The notes beneath the pieces are model-generated. The model was not told the origin of the DNA. It ran no database searches and saw only the letters and a program-made list of their open reading frames with translations. A program made the translations under genes and the position numbers. From Oreohelix idahoensis (lineage: Eukaryota > Mollusca > Gastropoda > Stylommatophora > Oreohelicidae): 64,000 nucleotides of DNA. Of the stretch, positions 43,060-54,242 are shown one piece after another; position 1 is the first letter of the stretch; the number at the start of each line of letters is the position of its first letter. The stretch is from positions 310,001 through 374,000 of the forward strand of contig JAMPIV010019844.1 in NCBI GenBank assembly GCA_024509875.1. Reading direction: 5' to 3'.

Positions 43060-43540
43060 TTAACCAGATGGGGTTTTCTAAGTCCGCAATACATTGAGTT
43101 TTTCATTGTATTGATGAAGGGATGGTGGCTTACAGGCAACACGCGGCATATATTATAGTAGGTGTCATGCGCAAGTAGATTTCAGTTGCTAGCATGCAGT
43201 GGCTTCAAGCCTTGTTGGCTTTGCACAGGTGGGTCAGTGTCTGTCCCTAATCGTGGTGTGCTGTGGCACAGTAATTTGTCAACATAAGGGTTACTTTCAC
43301 AATTGCCTCCGGCTGGCATAATTGTGGATTTTAAAGCTGCAACCAAGGTGGAGTGGGTTCATTTTCTACATAAGACAACAGGAGGTGGAGACACTTGGGA
43401 GTCATGACCCAGGTGGGCTCGCCCCCCTTAGAGTGTAAAGGAGTATACAGGGCTGAAACACCTATTCGACGGGGGGACCACTTCTGATGATCAGATTGCC
43501 TCCTGTTGTATTGCAGGAGTATAGAGTTTCCTATCACAGA
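43060..43540 (+). repeat. REL-LINE 3' untranslated region, diverged copy
   Basis: From TTTTCTAAGTCCGCAATACA onward it follows the 3' end of the LINE at 58630-62573: TTACTTTCACAATTGCCTCC, GACAACAGGAGGTGGAGACA, GGGAGTCATGACCCAGGTGG, GCCCCCCTTAGAGTGTAAAG, ACGGGGGGACCACTTCTGAT, and it stops at TTTCCTATCAC. Diverged, so from an older insertion or sister family. Confidence 0.85.
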
Positions 43541-43659
43541 GTAGTAATTTTTTGCTTACCTTCAAGTCTTTAATCATTTTAGCAGGATCAAGTTAACATT
43601 TTATTTCTACTTATTAACTTAGTTTGTATTTTTATATTTTATAATCTCCATACATCATC

Positions 43660-44100
43660 ATCATCAGCTGCCATCTCCACAATGATCTACCATGTCTTCT
43701 GTCTTGATGGAGCACTCCGATAAACTCTTTCTTGTACATCTCTTGATTTTATCTTTCTACTTAAAGCATTGTCTTCCTCTTGCATACTTACTTTCAGCTA
43801 TTACCTCTATTATGGTATTCAGCAAGGTTTTATGTCTTTTTAAATGGCCAAGATATTTTAGCAGTCTAATGATCTTCATTAATTCTCTTTTAACTCCGAG
43901 GTTTTCTAGGACCTGTTTATTTGTTTCTTCTCTTTTCATGAGATGTGCCACATTTTCTATATATCCCCACATCTCAAAGGCCTCAATCCTTTCTTCCAAC
44001 TGCTTGTTCATTGTCCATGTTTCTACACCATACAGAATGAAGAATATATATAACATTAGACAATTCTCAGTTTCAATATTTTTTGGTTCCATTTTTAGAT
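43660..44100 (-). pseudogene. RTE-like LINE C-terminal fragment
   Basis: The minus frame includes ILYGVETWTMNKQLEERIEA and later RLLKYLGHLKRHKTLLNTI. This matches the LINE C-terminal motif Y-G-x-E-x-W-(T/M)...F-E...(F/L)-G-H-(I/V)-x-R. The 3' end has a CATCATCATCATC tail at low coordinates. Decayed, with both ends missing. Confidence 0.75.
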
Positions 44101-44223
44101 GTTAGTGTTTGTTATATTATCACTAGCCTAAATTCCACAGCATGTATTCCTAGTTGTATAATGTGAAAGCAAAAACAATAAACAACGATATGCATGGCTT
44201 AGAGACAAGATTTTATGATATAC

Positions 44224-44322
44224 CTTGTCTATGGCGAATGTTGGATAAAACAAACTGTTGAAGCTGCATTGCTGTAGATGCTCCAGAAAACACCAACCGC
44301 TTGCACACAGACAGCTGTGGAT
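44224..44322 (-). CDS. Dynein heavy chain exon 7 (AAA3)
   Basis: A 99-bp exon, phase 1 to 1, with acceptor TCTTTAG and donor GTATAT. The peptide is DPQLSVCKRLVFSGASTAMQ and then LQQFVLSNIRHRQ. It aligns with the dynein pattern (I/L)-N-F-S-A-x-T-(S/T)-A-x-x-x-Q...(I/V)...K-(L/I)-x-(R/K)-R-(R/K)-x-G. Between this exon and the next lies a 22.8 kb intron, of which about 21.2 kb is one nested retrotransposon insertion. Confidence 0.87.
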
Positions 44323-44384
44323 CTAAAGATCAGTCAAAGTTATTGAGCTCAGTTTTATATACACACATCATAATTGTTATCATC

Positions 44385-44506
44385 ATTATCCTTCAGTTCT
44401 CTAAGGAGCACAGGACTTCAGTAAATGGATGCCAAGTCCTCCTGTCATATGCCAAGTCCTCCTATCATATGCCAAGTCCTCCTGTCTTATGCCATCTATT
44501 TAAAGG
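44385..44506 (-). repeat. S-family LINE 3' end with 20-bp triplication
   Basis: Contains CTTCAGTTCTCTAAGGAGCA, then AGGACTTCAGTAAATGG. The word ATGCCAAGTCCTCCTGTCAT is repeated three times at a 20-bp period (44428-44487). Confidence 0.75.
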
Positions 44507-44507
44507 T

Positions 44508-44815
44508 TCCTTACTTACTTAGTTGTTCCTCGTCTACCGTGAGGTGTAGAGGTTTGGAAGAGAGAGTGCCATACTGTCTTCCTCCTGGTTCCATTCTAGT
44601 CCTCGGTCCTTCTGAGACCTTTTTTTTAGGCCTTGACATATCGTCTGGTTGCGGACCATGTCTCTTCTTGTTACTTCAACCACCTTCCTCAGATACCTCA
44701 TTTCTGAGGTTTAGATCTGGCTTTTGTGGGTTGTAGTCACTGCCCATGACTCGCATCAATACATCAAGACTGGGACATAGGTAGAGTGATATACTGTACA
44801 GCCATCTTTGTACAG
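44508..44815 (-). pseudogene. TAAG-tailed LINE, 3' fragment
   Basis: The low end CTTACTTACTTAGTTGTTCC is the (TAAG)n 3' terminus, followed by CGTGAGGTGTAGAGGTTTGG and, in reverse, the LINE C-terminal coding end. Compared with 18663-19112 it has an internal deletion of about 250 bp near 44620. Confidence 0.8.
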
Positions 44816-45072
44816 ATGTACAGCCATCTTTTTATATATATATATAGATTAACACTCACAAACTTTATAGGAAAGTAAGGCTGCTGAAACATATTTATTT
44901 TATGCAACAAACATTTATTTAATGCAACAAGAAAAAATGATTAGAAATGTTCAGCTATATATTATTTTTTTTTGGCTTTGCCGTAAGTCCACATTATACA
45001 AACTTCAAATTTTCCAAACTCATGATGCAGTTATAAGAGATCCTCATCTGTTAAATATGTTTCAATGGTTAC

Positions 45073-45187
45073 CTTGTCTACTAATGAAGTCATTGATGAT
45101 GGCAGTCTTTCCTGAGCCATGTGGTCCAACAAGCAGCACATTCCTCTCTGATGCTGCAGAAAGCTCCATAAGAATACGAGTTCGAAC
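45073..45187 (-). CDS. Dynein heavy chain exon 6 (AAA3 Walker A)
   Basis: A 115-bp exon, phase 0 to 1, with acceptor TTATTACAG and donor GTAACC. It begins VRTRILMELSAASERNVLLV and then has the P-loop GPHGSGKT, followed by AIINDFISRQ. The P-loop lysine and threonine are present, so AAA3 could bind nucleotide. AAA3 is the regulatory ATP site in dyneins. Confidence 0.93.
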
Positions 45188-45834
45188 CTGTAATAATACT
45201 TATTTTATACATGTAGGCTATATCTTGTGAAATTATTTTTACCTCTTTTTGTGTGCATCTATGTATGCATGTTTGTGTGTGCTTTTTTTTTTTTAACTGC
45301 AGTTTCCAATTGCATTTTCTTTTTAATCATGAAATGGCCACAAAGACCTATAAATTTTACACAGGCAGCCAAGTCTGCAAATGTCCATGCCGGCAAAGAC
45401 CTATGAATGTTTTAGTAAACCACCAAACCCGAAAACAACTATGTCAGAAAAAGAACTATGAATCTTACTCTTTAAACTATGTCTGCAATTGACTACTATA
45501 GCAAATACCATTGACTCTTATGATAAACATGTCAGCCAACAGCATACTAGTCCTATCTTGTGTGAAGTGTTTGCAAATGCCACTGAATCTTTTGATGCAA
45601 ATCAATAACAAAAAAATACAGCAAAGTGCAACCAAATAAATCTTTTCAAATGTATAACAATTTAGGCACTCTGAAATGAAATATATGAGTCCAAAAAAAA
45701 AAACCCAAAAAAAACGGCAGTAAAACTGAAGCTGGTCAAACAATATATCTTCTTGATCAGTATAAGCTGTTATCAAGTACTCGATATGCAATATATATGC
45801 ACGTTTAAATAATCCACTTCATTCCAAGGAAAAA

Positions 45835-46106
45835 CTGAGTTTAGGTAAAGCTAAAGGTAGGCTCATAGCAGATACTGCCGTAGGGGTGTGAAGTGTTAGA
45901 GATTTCACCATACGAGGTCCAGCATCGAGAGGTGGGGTGACTAGTTCCCTTCCTCACTGCCTTTTTCTTCCCTAACTCAAAGTCAGGTACCCATTTACAG
46001 CTGGGTAGACTGGAGTGTGTCGGTACCATGATTTGAACCTGGCATCTATGCCACGAGAGACCAGCACTCTAATTACTCTGTCAATGGGATGCTGAGTTTA
46101 AGTAAA
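45835..46106 (-). mobile_element. SINE-2, complete, with 15-bp target duplication
   Basis: The 242-bp body at 45850-46091 is flanked by CTGAGTTTAGGTAAA (45835-45849) and CTGAGTTTAAGTAAA (46092-46106). The sense strand is minus. From the high end a tRNA-like head carries a B-box-like AGGTTCAAATC, followed by ACCCAGCTGTAAATGGGTAC and a body with TGGTGAAATCTCTAACACTT in sense. Other copies lie at 19500, 49000 and 53715. The CAGCTGTAAATGGGTACC core gives a way to find the family elsewhere. Confidence 0.85.
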
Positions 46107-46157
46107 TTGTAATACACATGTTCTGACATCACAAATGAAAAGTGATCATGGACTTAC

Positions 46158-46227
46158 TGTGTCCACTGTATCCACAAAAACCTCCCCAAGAGTATCCTGA
46201 CTATCTGTATACAATACCTCTGGCATC
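46158..46227 (-). CDS. Dynein heavy chain exon 5 (VDTV segment)
   Basis: A 70-bp exon, phase 2 to 0, with acceptor TATTTCAG and donor GTAAGT. It encodes MPEVLYTDSQDTLGEVFVDT and then VDT. In dyneins this is the I-x-(V/P)-T-x-D-T-(V/I)-R strand that leads into the AAA3 Walker A loop, completed by the valine-arginine at the start of exon 6. Confidence 0.87.
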
Positions 46228-46776
46228 CTGAAATAAAACATAGTCCAGCAAAAACAATAAAACTGAAGCTAGGTTCAGTGTCAGAAATAACAGAGCAGAC
46301 GGCTCCCACTTCTCAATACCTCGTGCCCTGTAACTAATAACAACATTTCTGTTAGATCTCCTACATGGATCTATTAGGGATTTTATCATGAAACAGTGAA
46401 CTGGGAATAAGGTCTTGCAATGAGTTTCACAATACACCATTTGTGAAAAATATTGGCCAAAATTTACATCTGTACATCCTCATAAAATATACAGGTGAAT
46501 TTTAACAATATCTGCTAATATGCGATGTCGCATTTTTGTGCAGTTTAAAAAAAAAAAGAAAATTATTGTTTGTTGCTAGGAACTAATCTGAACCAAAATT
46601 ATTGTAATAATTCAGTTTTTAAAAACAAAAACAGCAGTAAATACTTTAGTTATTAGAAATGCACTTATTTCATTTTAAAAGTTTTATCTAAAAAGAAAAG
46701 TGAATATTGTTTACCTCTAAGAAAACAGAGCACAGAAATCACATGCAGATATATTATATTTGCACATGTACCACAT

Positions 46777-47061
46777 GGAGCTGTGGTAGCGCAATGGTTA
46801 GTGCACTGGCTTCCTGGCTCAGTGGTCCATGGTTCGATCCCCAGTTGAGGTGGGATTTTTTTAGACTGCAAACGGCCCCGGGGGTCGACCGAGCCTCATG
46901 AATTGGGTACCAGAACAACTCTGGGAAGGTTAATGTGGCCGGCGTGATGCTGACCACATCACCCCTAGTGTGCTGATGGTCAAGAAAATACAGGTCTAAC
47001 ACAGTATTCCCAATATGCTCAATAGGTGTGTAACGGGATCCTTTATCTTTACCTTTTATAC
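46777..47061 (+). mobile_element. SINE-1, complete, tRNA-derived head
   Basis: 285 bp flanked by GTACCACAT (46768-46776) and GTCCCACAT (47062-47070). The head GGAGCTGTGGTAGCGCAATG has an A-box-like GGTAGCGCAATGG and a B box GGTTCGATCCC spaced as in pol III promoters. The body carries CTCATGAATTGGGTACCAGA and GTAACGGGATCC. The 3' end is a loose CTTTA repeat. Truncated copies lie at 8175 and 9830. It is a SINE rather than a tRNA gene, since the acceptor stem does not close. Confidence 0.87.
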
Positions 47062-47070
47062 GTCCCACAT

Positions 47071-47530
47071 AAGCAAATTAATGGAAATACAGGATCCATT
47101 CCACATTAAAAAACCCTGATGAAGTGAAATAGTTTTTGAAATTTTTGATCAATCATTCAAACTTCCGTGAACAGACATGAATTCACTCGCTGCTATAATA
47201 ATGGTGAATTCTCTGTCAGTGAAGATTTATTGTTGCTTGTCTTGCCGAGATGGAAACACAACCAGCATTTTCACGTATTCCTAACCAACCATACGTGTAT
47301 GTGACTTTAATCCCAGAAGAAACAAGAGATACCCTCACACACAAATCATGTCAAAATGAACTTGGCTTGTCAGAATTATATTTTGTATTAGAAGAGTGGA
47401 ATCCAGTCTGAAAGAGCTTATAACAGATTTTTTTGGGTTACTTTTGGGGTTCCAATTAAACAAGTGAAACCCTCAAGTTGAGGGGTTCTTGGGACATTGC
47501 TGTGGATCTACACCCCATAAGTAAAAGGAA
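47071..47530. other. Intron 4 interior, no recognisable gene
   Basis: No repeat ends or open frame recognised. Confidence 0.5.
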
Positions 47531-47531
47531 T

Positions 47532-47842
47532 ACAAAATATTTTTAATACAGGCTTTTAATGCACTAAAAAGCCACAAATAATTTTTCAAGGAGTTTATAG
47601 CTTGCAGTAAAAAAATGTAACATCAAACTGACAAAAAGCGTGGGGCGCTTAAGCGCTTATCATATATTTTATCCATAAGTGTGTAATGAAGTATAAAACA
47701 GAAGTTAGTTTCATGTAGAATCAAGCGCCCCAGGCTTTTTGTCAATTTGATGTTACATTTTTTAACAGCAAGCTATAAACTCCTTGAAAAATTATTTGTG
47801 GCTTTTTAGTGCATTAAAAGCCTGTGTTTAAAATGTTTTTAT
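47532..47842. mobile_element. Long hairpin MITE (about 310 bp)
   Basis: Two arms of about 110-120 bp are inverted copies: CAGGCTTTTAATGCACTAAA, GCCACAAATAATTTTTCAAG and AATGTAACATCAAACTGACA on the left have their complements at 47725-47830. The unique loop is about 55 bp (around GCGCTTATCATATATTTTAT). The right arm reads CAAGCGCCCCAGGCTTTTTG where the left has AAAAAGCGTGGGGCGCTTAA. No transposase is present, and the target duplication is unclear. Confidence 0.85.
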
Positions 47843-48723
47843 ATATTTTTTATTTTCTTCTTTTTAGTGTTATTTTTTTGTTGTTTTTAAATTTAAGTCA
47901 AATGTAATCGATCCGCTAATGACATTATCAGTTTGCGATAAACGAGTCCAGAGCACAGGAGGCGGATTTCATTATTCAGTAAAATTACATGGAAAGTTAA
48001 TATATTTTGTTTTGTTTTATTTTAAAAAAATTTTGATATGAGTTGTAAATTACATTTTTTTAAATGTAGTTGTCAGTTGTGTGTATGTCTGTGCACGCAT
48101 GTGCAATATTTTGTGTGTGGAAGGGGAAGGGGGGGGGGGGAAGAAGTTTCAATATTTCTCTCAAGAGAGACAATCTTGTTGGAAAGAATACACCTAGATT
48201 ATTTGCAGTTAACGCTAATTTCACTGATGATACAATATCAAAAAAAAAAAAAAAATATATATATATTAATTTTATTATTTTTACGACTGATTATTGTTTT
48301 ATCATGGGGAATACACAACTAAGCCAAGTTTCAGAGCTATTGCTCATCTGGTAGTGATTAAAAAATCGACTGCAAGATTTGAAGGTGACAAGAGAGTGAC
48401 ATACATTGCAAGTTAAAGAAAAGCCTGTAATAAAAATGAAATGATTGTAAATTTTGCATTGAACAATTGCGAACCTGTAAAACTTAGACAGATATCCCTT
48501 TGCTCTTATCATTCCAAAATACAACTAAAGTGGCTCAATGAATCAGTGAAAATGAATGATGAAAGGAGTAGCAATACAAAAGAAACCAAGTTGATGAAGA
48601 TTAAAAATAAGTAAATATGAAAGTATACTCAAAGTGAATAGTGATCTAATAACATATTGAACCAGTTGTCTCCTAGGATCAAAATTCACAAATGCTGTAT
48701 ATATAATCAAACAATCAACAGAC
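47843..48723. other. Intron 4 interior with homopolymers
   Basis: Contains a G-rich run at about 48121-48142 and an A run followed by (TA)n at 48240-48268. No gene recognised. Confidence 0.5.
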
Positions 48724-48804
48724 CTTGCCTGCCATGGATCCCATTCTCCGGACTCATCTACATAGTAATCAAACACAGACACATCTCGGTCATCATCTGG
48801 TAAA
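48724..48804 (-). CDS. Dynein heavy chain exon 4
   Basis: An 81-bp exon, phase 2 to 2, with acceptor TTTATAG and donor GTCTGT. It encodes LPDDDRDVSVFDYYVDES followed by GEWDPWQA. This matches the dynein segment P-x-x-G-x-V-(Y/F)-D-Y-x-(V/F)-D...W-x-P-W directly before AAA3. A GC donor two codons upstream is possible, but only the GT donor keeps the phase to exon 5. Confidence 0.87.
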
Positions 48805-48999
48805 CTATAAACATTAACCAATAATGCCATTCATTAAATATAGCCTCAAACTGTAAAACATACTGTCATATTATTATCAATAATAACTAAAAAATAAATT
48901 TTTCCTCAAGACAGCAAAAAGATTCTACTGTAACAAAACAAATCTAAGAATATATCAATTAAATTTCTACATTATTCAAGCTTCCCGGCTCATGAAGAT

Positions 49000-49262
49000 C
49001 AAAAAGGTAAAAATAGTCCCATGACATATACTGCCATAGTGGAGTGAAATTATGGTGTTCCGAGTACCATGTCTCAGGATTTTGAGATGGGGTCATCATT
49101 TCTCTTCCATGTTGCCTTTACCTTTTCAAACTCAAGAAAACTCAGGTACCCATTTTTACAGCTGGATTGACTGGAATGTGACATGATTTGGTTTTATTTC
49201 TTGTCTATTTGTCTTGAGAAGCAAGTACTCTAGCTACTCTACCACAATAATGCTCATGAAGA
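49000..49262 (-). repeat. SINE-2 copy, diverged
   Basis: Shows AATAGTCCCATGACATATAC, TGCCATAGTGGAGTGAA, CAGGTACCCATTTTTACAGC and a tRNA-like high end (AAGTACTCTAGCTACTCTAC). Minus sense. Confidence 0.72.
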
Positions 49263-49670
49263 TCGCAGACATTACATTAAACTGCTATGGGATTAAAGAT
49301 AAAAAACGAAATGGTGTTGTGTTTGTTTTTCATATGGACAAAGCAGACACTGTTCAGTTCTTATCTTGTCTTGCAAAAATGATGCACATACCAATTGTCT
49401 TGAACTTTAAGCTCATCATAAAGACAAAGATATTAAAAGGAGTATAAAAAATATTATTAAAATAAATTTGTTTGTTTATGCAATTTGCAGAAATTATAAT
49501 ATTCTTACAATGCATTGCACCTGACAATGAATGAGACTAAAATTTCTTCACATCATTACGTAGTAAACAGCTAAAGATCTTTTGTGAGAATAAATTAAAA
49601 CATTCTAAAAAAATCTCAATGGAAAGCAATGAATCCAAAGAAAAATATACAATTTCAAAAGAAAACTTAC

Positions 49671-49874
49671 GCTGTTGATAGTGTTTTCAGAAGATCACTG
49701 AAAGTCTTGCGGTCACTGCTGTCCAATACCCCACCAAAGGCCCAGATCAGACTGAAAAGATACAGTCGTTCAATGTGGAGCTCTCCTGAAACTTCAATGT
49801 TGTCTGCCAACATGGCTGCCAGCAGACCAAGACATGTTTTCAACATGCCAACTTCGCAGAGCTGGAGGCGAGGT
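49671..49874 (-). CDS. Dynein heavy chain exon 3 (before AAA3)
   Basis: A 204-bp exon, phase 2 to 2, with acceptor TTCATCATCAG and donor GTAAGT. The peptide runs from PRLQLCEVGMLKTCLGLL to SDRKTFSDLLKTLST, with LYLFSLIWAFGGVLDSSDR in the middle. It matches the dynein block in which a helix is followed by F-x-F-(S/A)-L-(I/V)-W-(S/A)-(I/F)-G and then R-x-x-F-x-x-x-L. The open frame continues upstream of the acceptor, but phase continuity with exon 2 fixes the boundary. Confidence 0.88.
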
Positions 49875-49992
49875 CTGATGATGAAATTGTGGTTGCGGTG
49901 GAGGAGGTCAAGAAAAAGGAATATTGTATCAGAATTCATAATAACTTAGACTCAAATAATTTATCACCACAATGATTTGAAATCTGAAATGT

Positions 49993-52210
49993 ACTTACTT
50001 AGCCGTTCCTCATCTATCCTGGGGTGTAGAAGTTTGCCAGAGAGAGCGCCATACTATCCTATTGACTGTTTTCCTCCTGACCTGGTTCCAATCTAGTCCT
50101 TGGCCCTTCAGAGAGTGTCTAATGTTGTCCTCCCAGCAGAATCTGGGTCGTTCTGGAGGTCTGGATCCCTGGCTCTTAGTTTCCCATATTTGTTGTGGTA
50201 GCTGTTTTTTCTCCAATTCTGCAGGCGTGGCCAAACCACCAGAGTTGGGACTGTTCTACTTGGGTCTGGCTTTTGAGGCTTTGCTGTATCGTGTGATTGC
50301 GGACCATGTCCCTTCTTGTTACTTCAACCACCTTCCTAAGATACCTCATTTCTGAGGTTTGGAGCTGGCTTTTGTGGGTTATAGTCATTGCCCATGACTC
50401 ACATCCATAAGTCAAGACTGGAACATAAGTGGAGCTGTATATACCCATTTTCATCTTCTTGTCAACTTCTTTTTTTTGCTGAGGAATCCTCAATTTATGG
50501 CATGAAAAAGTCTCCCAGCTGCTGCTTGTCGGGTAGCCAACTCTTTTTTGATACATTCCTTCCAGTCTATGACAGCTCCAAGGTATTTAAAGTGGTTGAC
50601 ATGCTCCAGGACCTGCTCCCCAAGCATAGTTTGATGTCTCATTCCCTCTCGTGATATCACCATGGGTTTTGTTTTGGAGCTGCTGATGACCATTTCTCTC
50701 TTCTCCAGCTCTTCTCTCTAAACTTGCAATTTGGATAGAAGATGTTCCTCTAATTTAGCAATCAGGGCAACATTATTGGCAAATGCCAGCTCTGAAATAT
50801 CAAACTCGTCTCACCTTCCAGTACCCCACCAAATATTTTCTTGTCCTCTCCCCACATGCCTTGATGACATCGTCCATGAGGAGTATGAAAAGATAAGGTG
50901 ACAGGACATCCCCTTGTCTTACACCAGTGGTGGTTCTGAACTCTTTTGACTTATGGTTTGCCATCCTAAAATAATTTCTGCAAGACTTGTAGAAGCTCTT
51001 TATAGCATGGATCAGAGGTGTTGGAATGTTTTTCTTTGCCAAGCAGTCCAAAGGTTGCTCTAGGGGGACCTTGTCAAACGCCTTTTCCAGATCCATGAAA
51101 CAAAGATGCATCTCGCCTTTACACTCAAGGGCTTTTTCGTTTAGCTGTCTTAATGTGAATATAAGGTCTTGAGTACTTTGGTTTGATCAGAAGGCATATT
51201 GGACCTCATCTATTTGTGGCTCAGCTAGGCATCTCAGTCTCTGCTCCAAGATTTTAGAGTAAATTTTACCCTGGACACCGAGAAGAGATATGCCTACGGT
51301 ATATGATTTCCACATTGTTGGTTGTCATCCTTTTTTGAATATGGGTGTAATGATGGCAATCTCCCAATCCTTTGGTATGGTCTTGTGGCACCAGGCTGCC
51401 TGTAGGGACCTCAGGAGTAATATGGTCACCTGCTGCTTTTATGTACTTAACCATTTCTGGTGTTATCCCATCGTACCCTGCTGCTTTGCTCATCTTGATT
51501 TCCTCCAATGCTGCCTTCAGCTCCTCCATCTTGATACCATCCTCATCACCATTGGTTTCCTCTTCTGTGGTAGTGCTTATCATTTCTGAGGCTTGACCTT
51601 GCTCACTATCAAGGAGCTCTTAGAAATATTCTTTCCATCGTTCCATTACTTCCTTTGCGGCTGTAAGTAACTTGTCTTGCTTGTCCTTTATAAATTTAAG
51701 AGGGAAGTTTTCCTTTCCACATTTTCTTAAGGGTCTTGCAGAACAATTTCTGGTTTTCTTGAGCATCTTTTTCTAGTTTTTCTCCAAATTCTTGCCAGGA
51801 TTTCTTTTTTGCTGCTATTACCTTGTGCTGTGCTTCCATTCTATCACATATTCTCTATATTTTTCTGTTTTTCCTACTGTGCTTTAAGCTTCTAAGTTTG
51901 TTTCCATGCCTTTTTTCTCTCTTATTTTCTCTTTAACTTCCTCTGTCCACCAAGGTGTCCTCTTTTCCTTTTTCCCAAGTCAGACTTCACCTCATGTTTC
52001 TGCTGCAGCTGTCTTTATGATGTCCTTGAATTTAGACCAGAGGGTTTCCAGGTCATCTTCTATGTTTCTCACCGCTGTAGCAATAAGTTCATGATACCTG
52101 GTCTTAACTTCTGGCCCTCTTAGTTTGTAGGTCTTAATGCTCATCTCTCCTGTTCATTTACTAAGTTTCTTGCTTGATGGTGGGCAATGCCTGGGCCGAG
52201 CAACTCTGAA
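49993..52210 (-). pseudogene. TAAG-tailed LINE, longest copy, frameshifted
   Basis: The 3' end at low coordinates is GTACTTACTTAGCCGTTCC. Reading leftwards on the minus strand: a K-A-A-G-Y-D-G-I-T-P-E-M segment (about 51480), reverse transcriptase pieces MHLCFMDLEKAFDKVPLEQP and FRTTTGVRQGDVLSPYLFIL (50800-51110), then VNHFKYLGAVID, VPVLTYGCESWAM, YLRKVVEVTRRDMVRN and a terminal SRPPERPRFCWEDNIRHSLK. Stops and shifts break it at many points, and the 5' half is missing. It is the reference copy in this window for fragments at 7890, 18663 and 44508. Confidence 0.85.
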
Positions 52211-52930
52211 ATCTGAAACATTTTAATATAAATAGCTGCTCAATGAAGTTTTGGCCTGTGGAACAAAAAAAAAGTAAACATTTTTGCCACAAACTTTTTG
52301 ATTGGTTCATTTATTCAATCCTATTTGTCCAGGGTACCTGGGACTTCTGGAATGACCTTCCACAGGTGCTGGTCTGCTATTTTATATCCAGCTTTTTCCC
52401 AGAATAGATTTTGACTCAGCTATAGGACCAACTTTTCTACATGCACTATCTTTTGAAGTGGTAGTAGTTTCTGTAGCAAATTATTATACAGATGAAGGTT
52501 ACCAGTTACATATACTTCCTCACTTTAGTCACCACTTATAACATGCCTGAATATTAAAAATTATTTTCTTAAAAATGTAAACAGCACTATCCCAGGGCTA
52601 ATTAAAACAAACTGTGCAAGATAAACCAGTTCATCAACTAATCATTTAAATGTAACAATTATGAAAAACATAAGTGACACATACTGAAAACATTAGTAAC
52701 ACGTCAGTATATCGGATTTATAAGAGAATACTAAAAACCTTAAATTTGATCAAAACTAATTTTCAGATTTACCATTTATGAAATTTGGCTCTTCTACATT
52801 CAAACTGTAAAGGTTATATGTGCTTTAGAAATGATGTAAAATATAACTAAGTTCAGATCAAAACATCAACATGGTCTGTAATGTCAAAACAATGCTGAAT
52901 GTTAAACTTGCTATCTCTGAATGTGATATT
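52211..52930. other. Intron 2 interior, no recognisable gene
   Basis: AT-rich. A weak R-like piece lies at 52450-52560 (GGTAGTAGTTTCTGTAGCAA, ATGAAGGTTACCAG). Confidence 0.45.
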
Positions 52931-53065
52931 TCAGATATCATCATCGTCATCATCATCATCATCATCACTCTGATGATCACATCAAGGAGCATAAGCCTTC
53001 AATAAACTTTTGCCAAGTCTTCCTGTCCTGTACTATCAGGTCAAGGTCATTACATATCTTCCTCA
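52931..53065 (-). repeat. S-family LINE 3' end with (ATC)n tail
   Basis: A microsatellite, ATCATCATCG-type, at 52936-52968, then CATCAAGGAGCATAAGCCTT, CAATAAACTTTTGCCAAGTC and TTCCTGTCCTGTACTATCAG. Same design as 3050-3180. Confidence 0.75.
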
Positions 53066-53714
53066 TCCCTATAAAAACATAGAGTTGGCAACCCAGCCTC
53101 CATCTGGCTTTCTATGGATTGTGCCATACGCCTCCTTACCAGAGAACCTTCTTCTGTCTTGGACGGCTGAATTGAATTATTTTCTTTAGTTGAGCACAAT
53201 GGGCTAATCACCTGTTTGCCAAGTCACTTCGATTACATGTCCGCCCATGGGCCTTGTGCACTTGGGTACCCTCTACACCTCGTTTCATGGGGTAGAAGAG
53301 GTTCCGATTATGAGATGAGTTGTACATATTTTATTGTTAAAGTTTTTTTTGTAGCTTAAATTTGTTACAGGATGGGGTAGACGGCCCTATGCCCAACCTT
53401 TCTTAGCCACCTTCTATGACATGTATGGTAAGCTATAGTGTTATGATTCTTTCTCCCCTTTCAGGTTCCAGCAACACACAGGTGTATTTTAGATCTTCCA
53501 TCTTCAAACATCTTCATCTCCATCAGAAACTGACATAACATTTTTTTACAATAATAACGTTTCCAACATTGCAAGAGTCTTTGAAATTCCTATTTTTCTC
53601 ATATCAACATTTAAAACTGCTAAAATGTTACAGAAATTATGTTGTTTTCTTTCTTTCGCATCATTGAAAATAAATTTAGTAATGAAAACCAATATATTCT
53701 GAAGCACTACTCTG
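53066..53714. other. Decayed repeat body, no recognisable gene
   Basis: Carries diverged S-body words (GGGGTAGACGGCCCTATGCC, CCTTTCTTAGCCACCTTCTA near 53375-53420) also seen at 3230-3290 and 56395-56480. No coding frame. Confidence 0.45.
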
Positions 53715-53860
53715 TTCTTGAGTTAGGAAAGGCAAAGGCAGCGAGTAAGGGAACTTGTCACCTCACCTCATAAAGCTAAACCTGGTATAGTGAAGTCTCT
53801 AACACTTCATTCCCCTATGGCAGTATCTACTATGGAACTACTGTTTTACTCATTAAGTAG
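53715..53860 (+). repeat. SINE-2 fragment
   Basis: Plus-sense 3' part: GTTAGGAAAGGCAAAGGCAG, GGGAACTTGTCACCTCACCT, GTGAAGTCTCTAACACTTCA and CCCCTATGGCAGTATCTACT. Confidence 0.72.
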
Positions 53861-54164
53861 GTCAAATGATTCCGTCAGTTGATCACCAAACATTCAATCA
53901 CTCAAGCAGTATATACAATAAATTAAATTTAAAAGAAATATATATTTTGCCTCGTTTTGGTGAGGTACGCCTGTTCAACCAAGACACAGGGTCTGTCAGT
54001 TATTTATATACGGCCGCATGTCTAAATATAAAAGACTTTTTGGTCTGGTAAGAAATTAATTCCTATTTTGAATAACTTAAAAGAAAACAAGTGAAAGAAT
54101 CAAATATCTTTTGTCGCAGTTCACTCATTTATTCTTTACTCTCTGCTCCCAGTCAAACTTACAA

Positions 54165-54242
54165 AATGCACGACATGGCCTGTATCCATACATGCCAAGT
54201 AAATGCACGACATGGCCTGTATCCATACATGCCAAGTAATAC
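54165..54242. repeat. 37-bp tandem duplication at a transposon end
   Basis: The segment ATGCACGACATGGCCTGTAT plus CCATACATGCCAAGTAA is present twice in tandem. The second copy leads into the hAT-related element, so the duplication includes the element's first 14 bases and its left flank. Confidence 0.85.

Noticed and set aside
43331..43537. Small protein-coding frames in the REL-LINE 3' region (also near 58381 and 62325)
   Set aside because: They recur wherever the untranslated region is duplicated, differ by stops between copies and resemble no domain.
46777..46850. tRNA gene
   Set aside because: A and B boxes are present, but the acceptor stem does not pair, and the sequence continues into a repeated body flanked by a target duplication. 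It is a SINE head.
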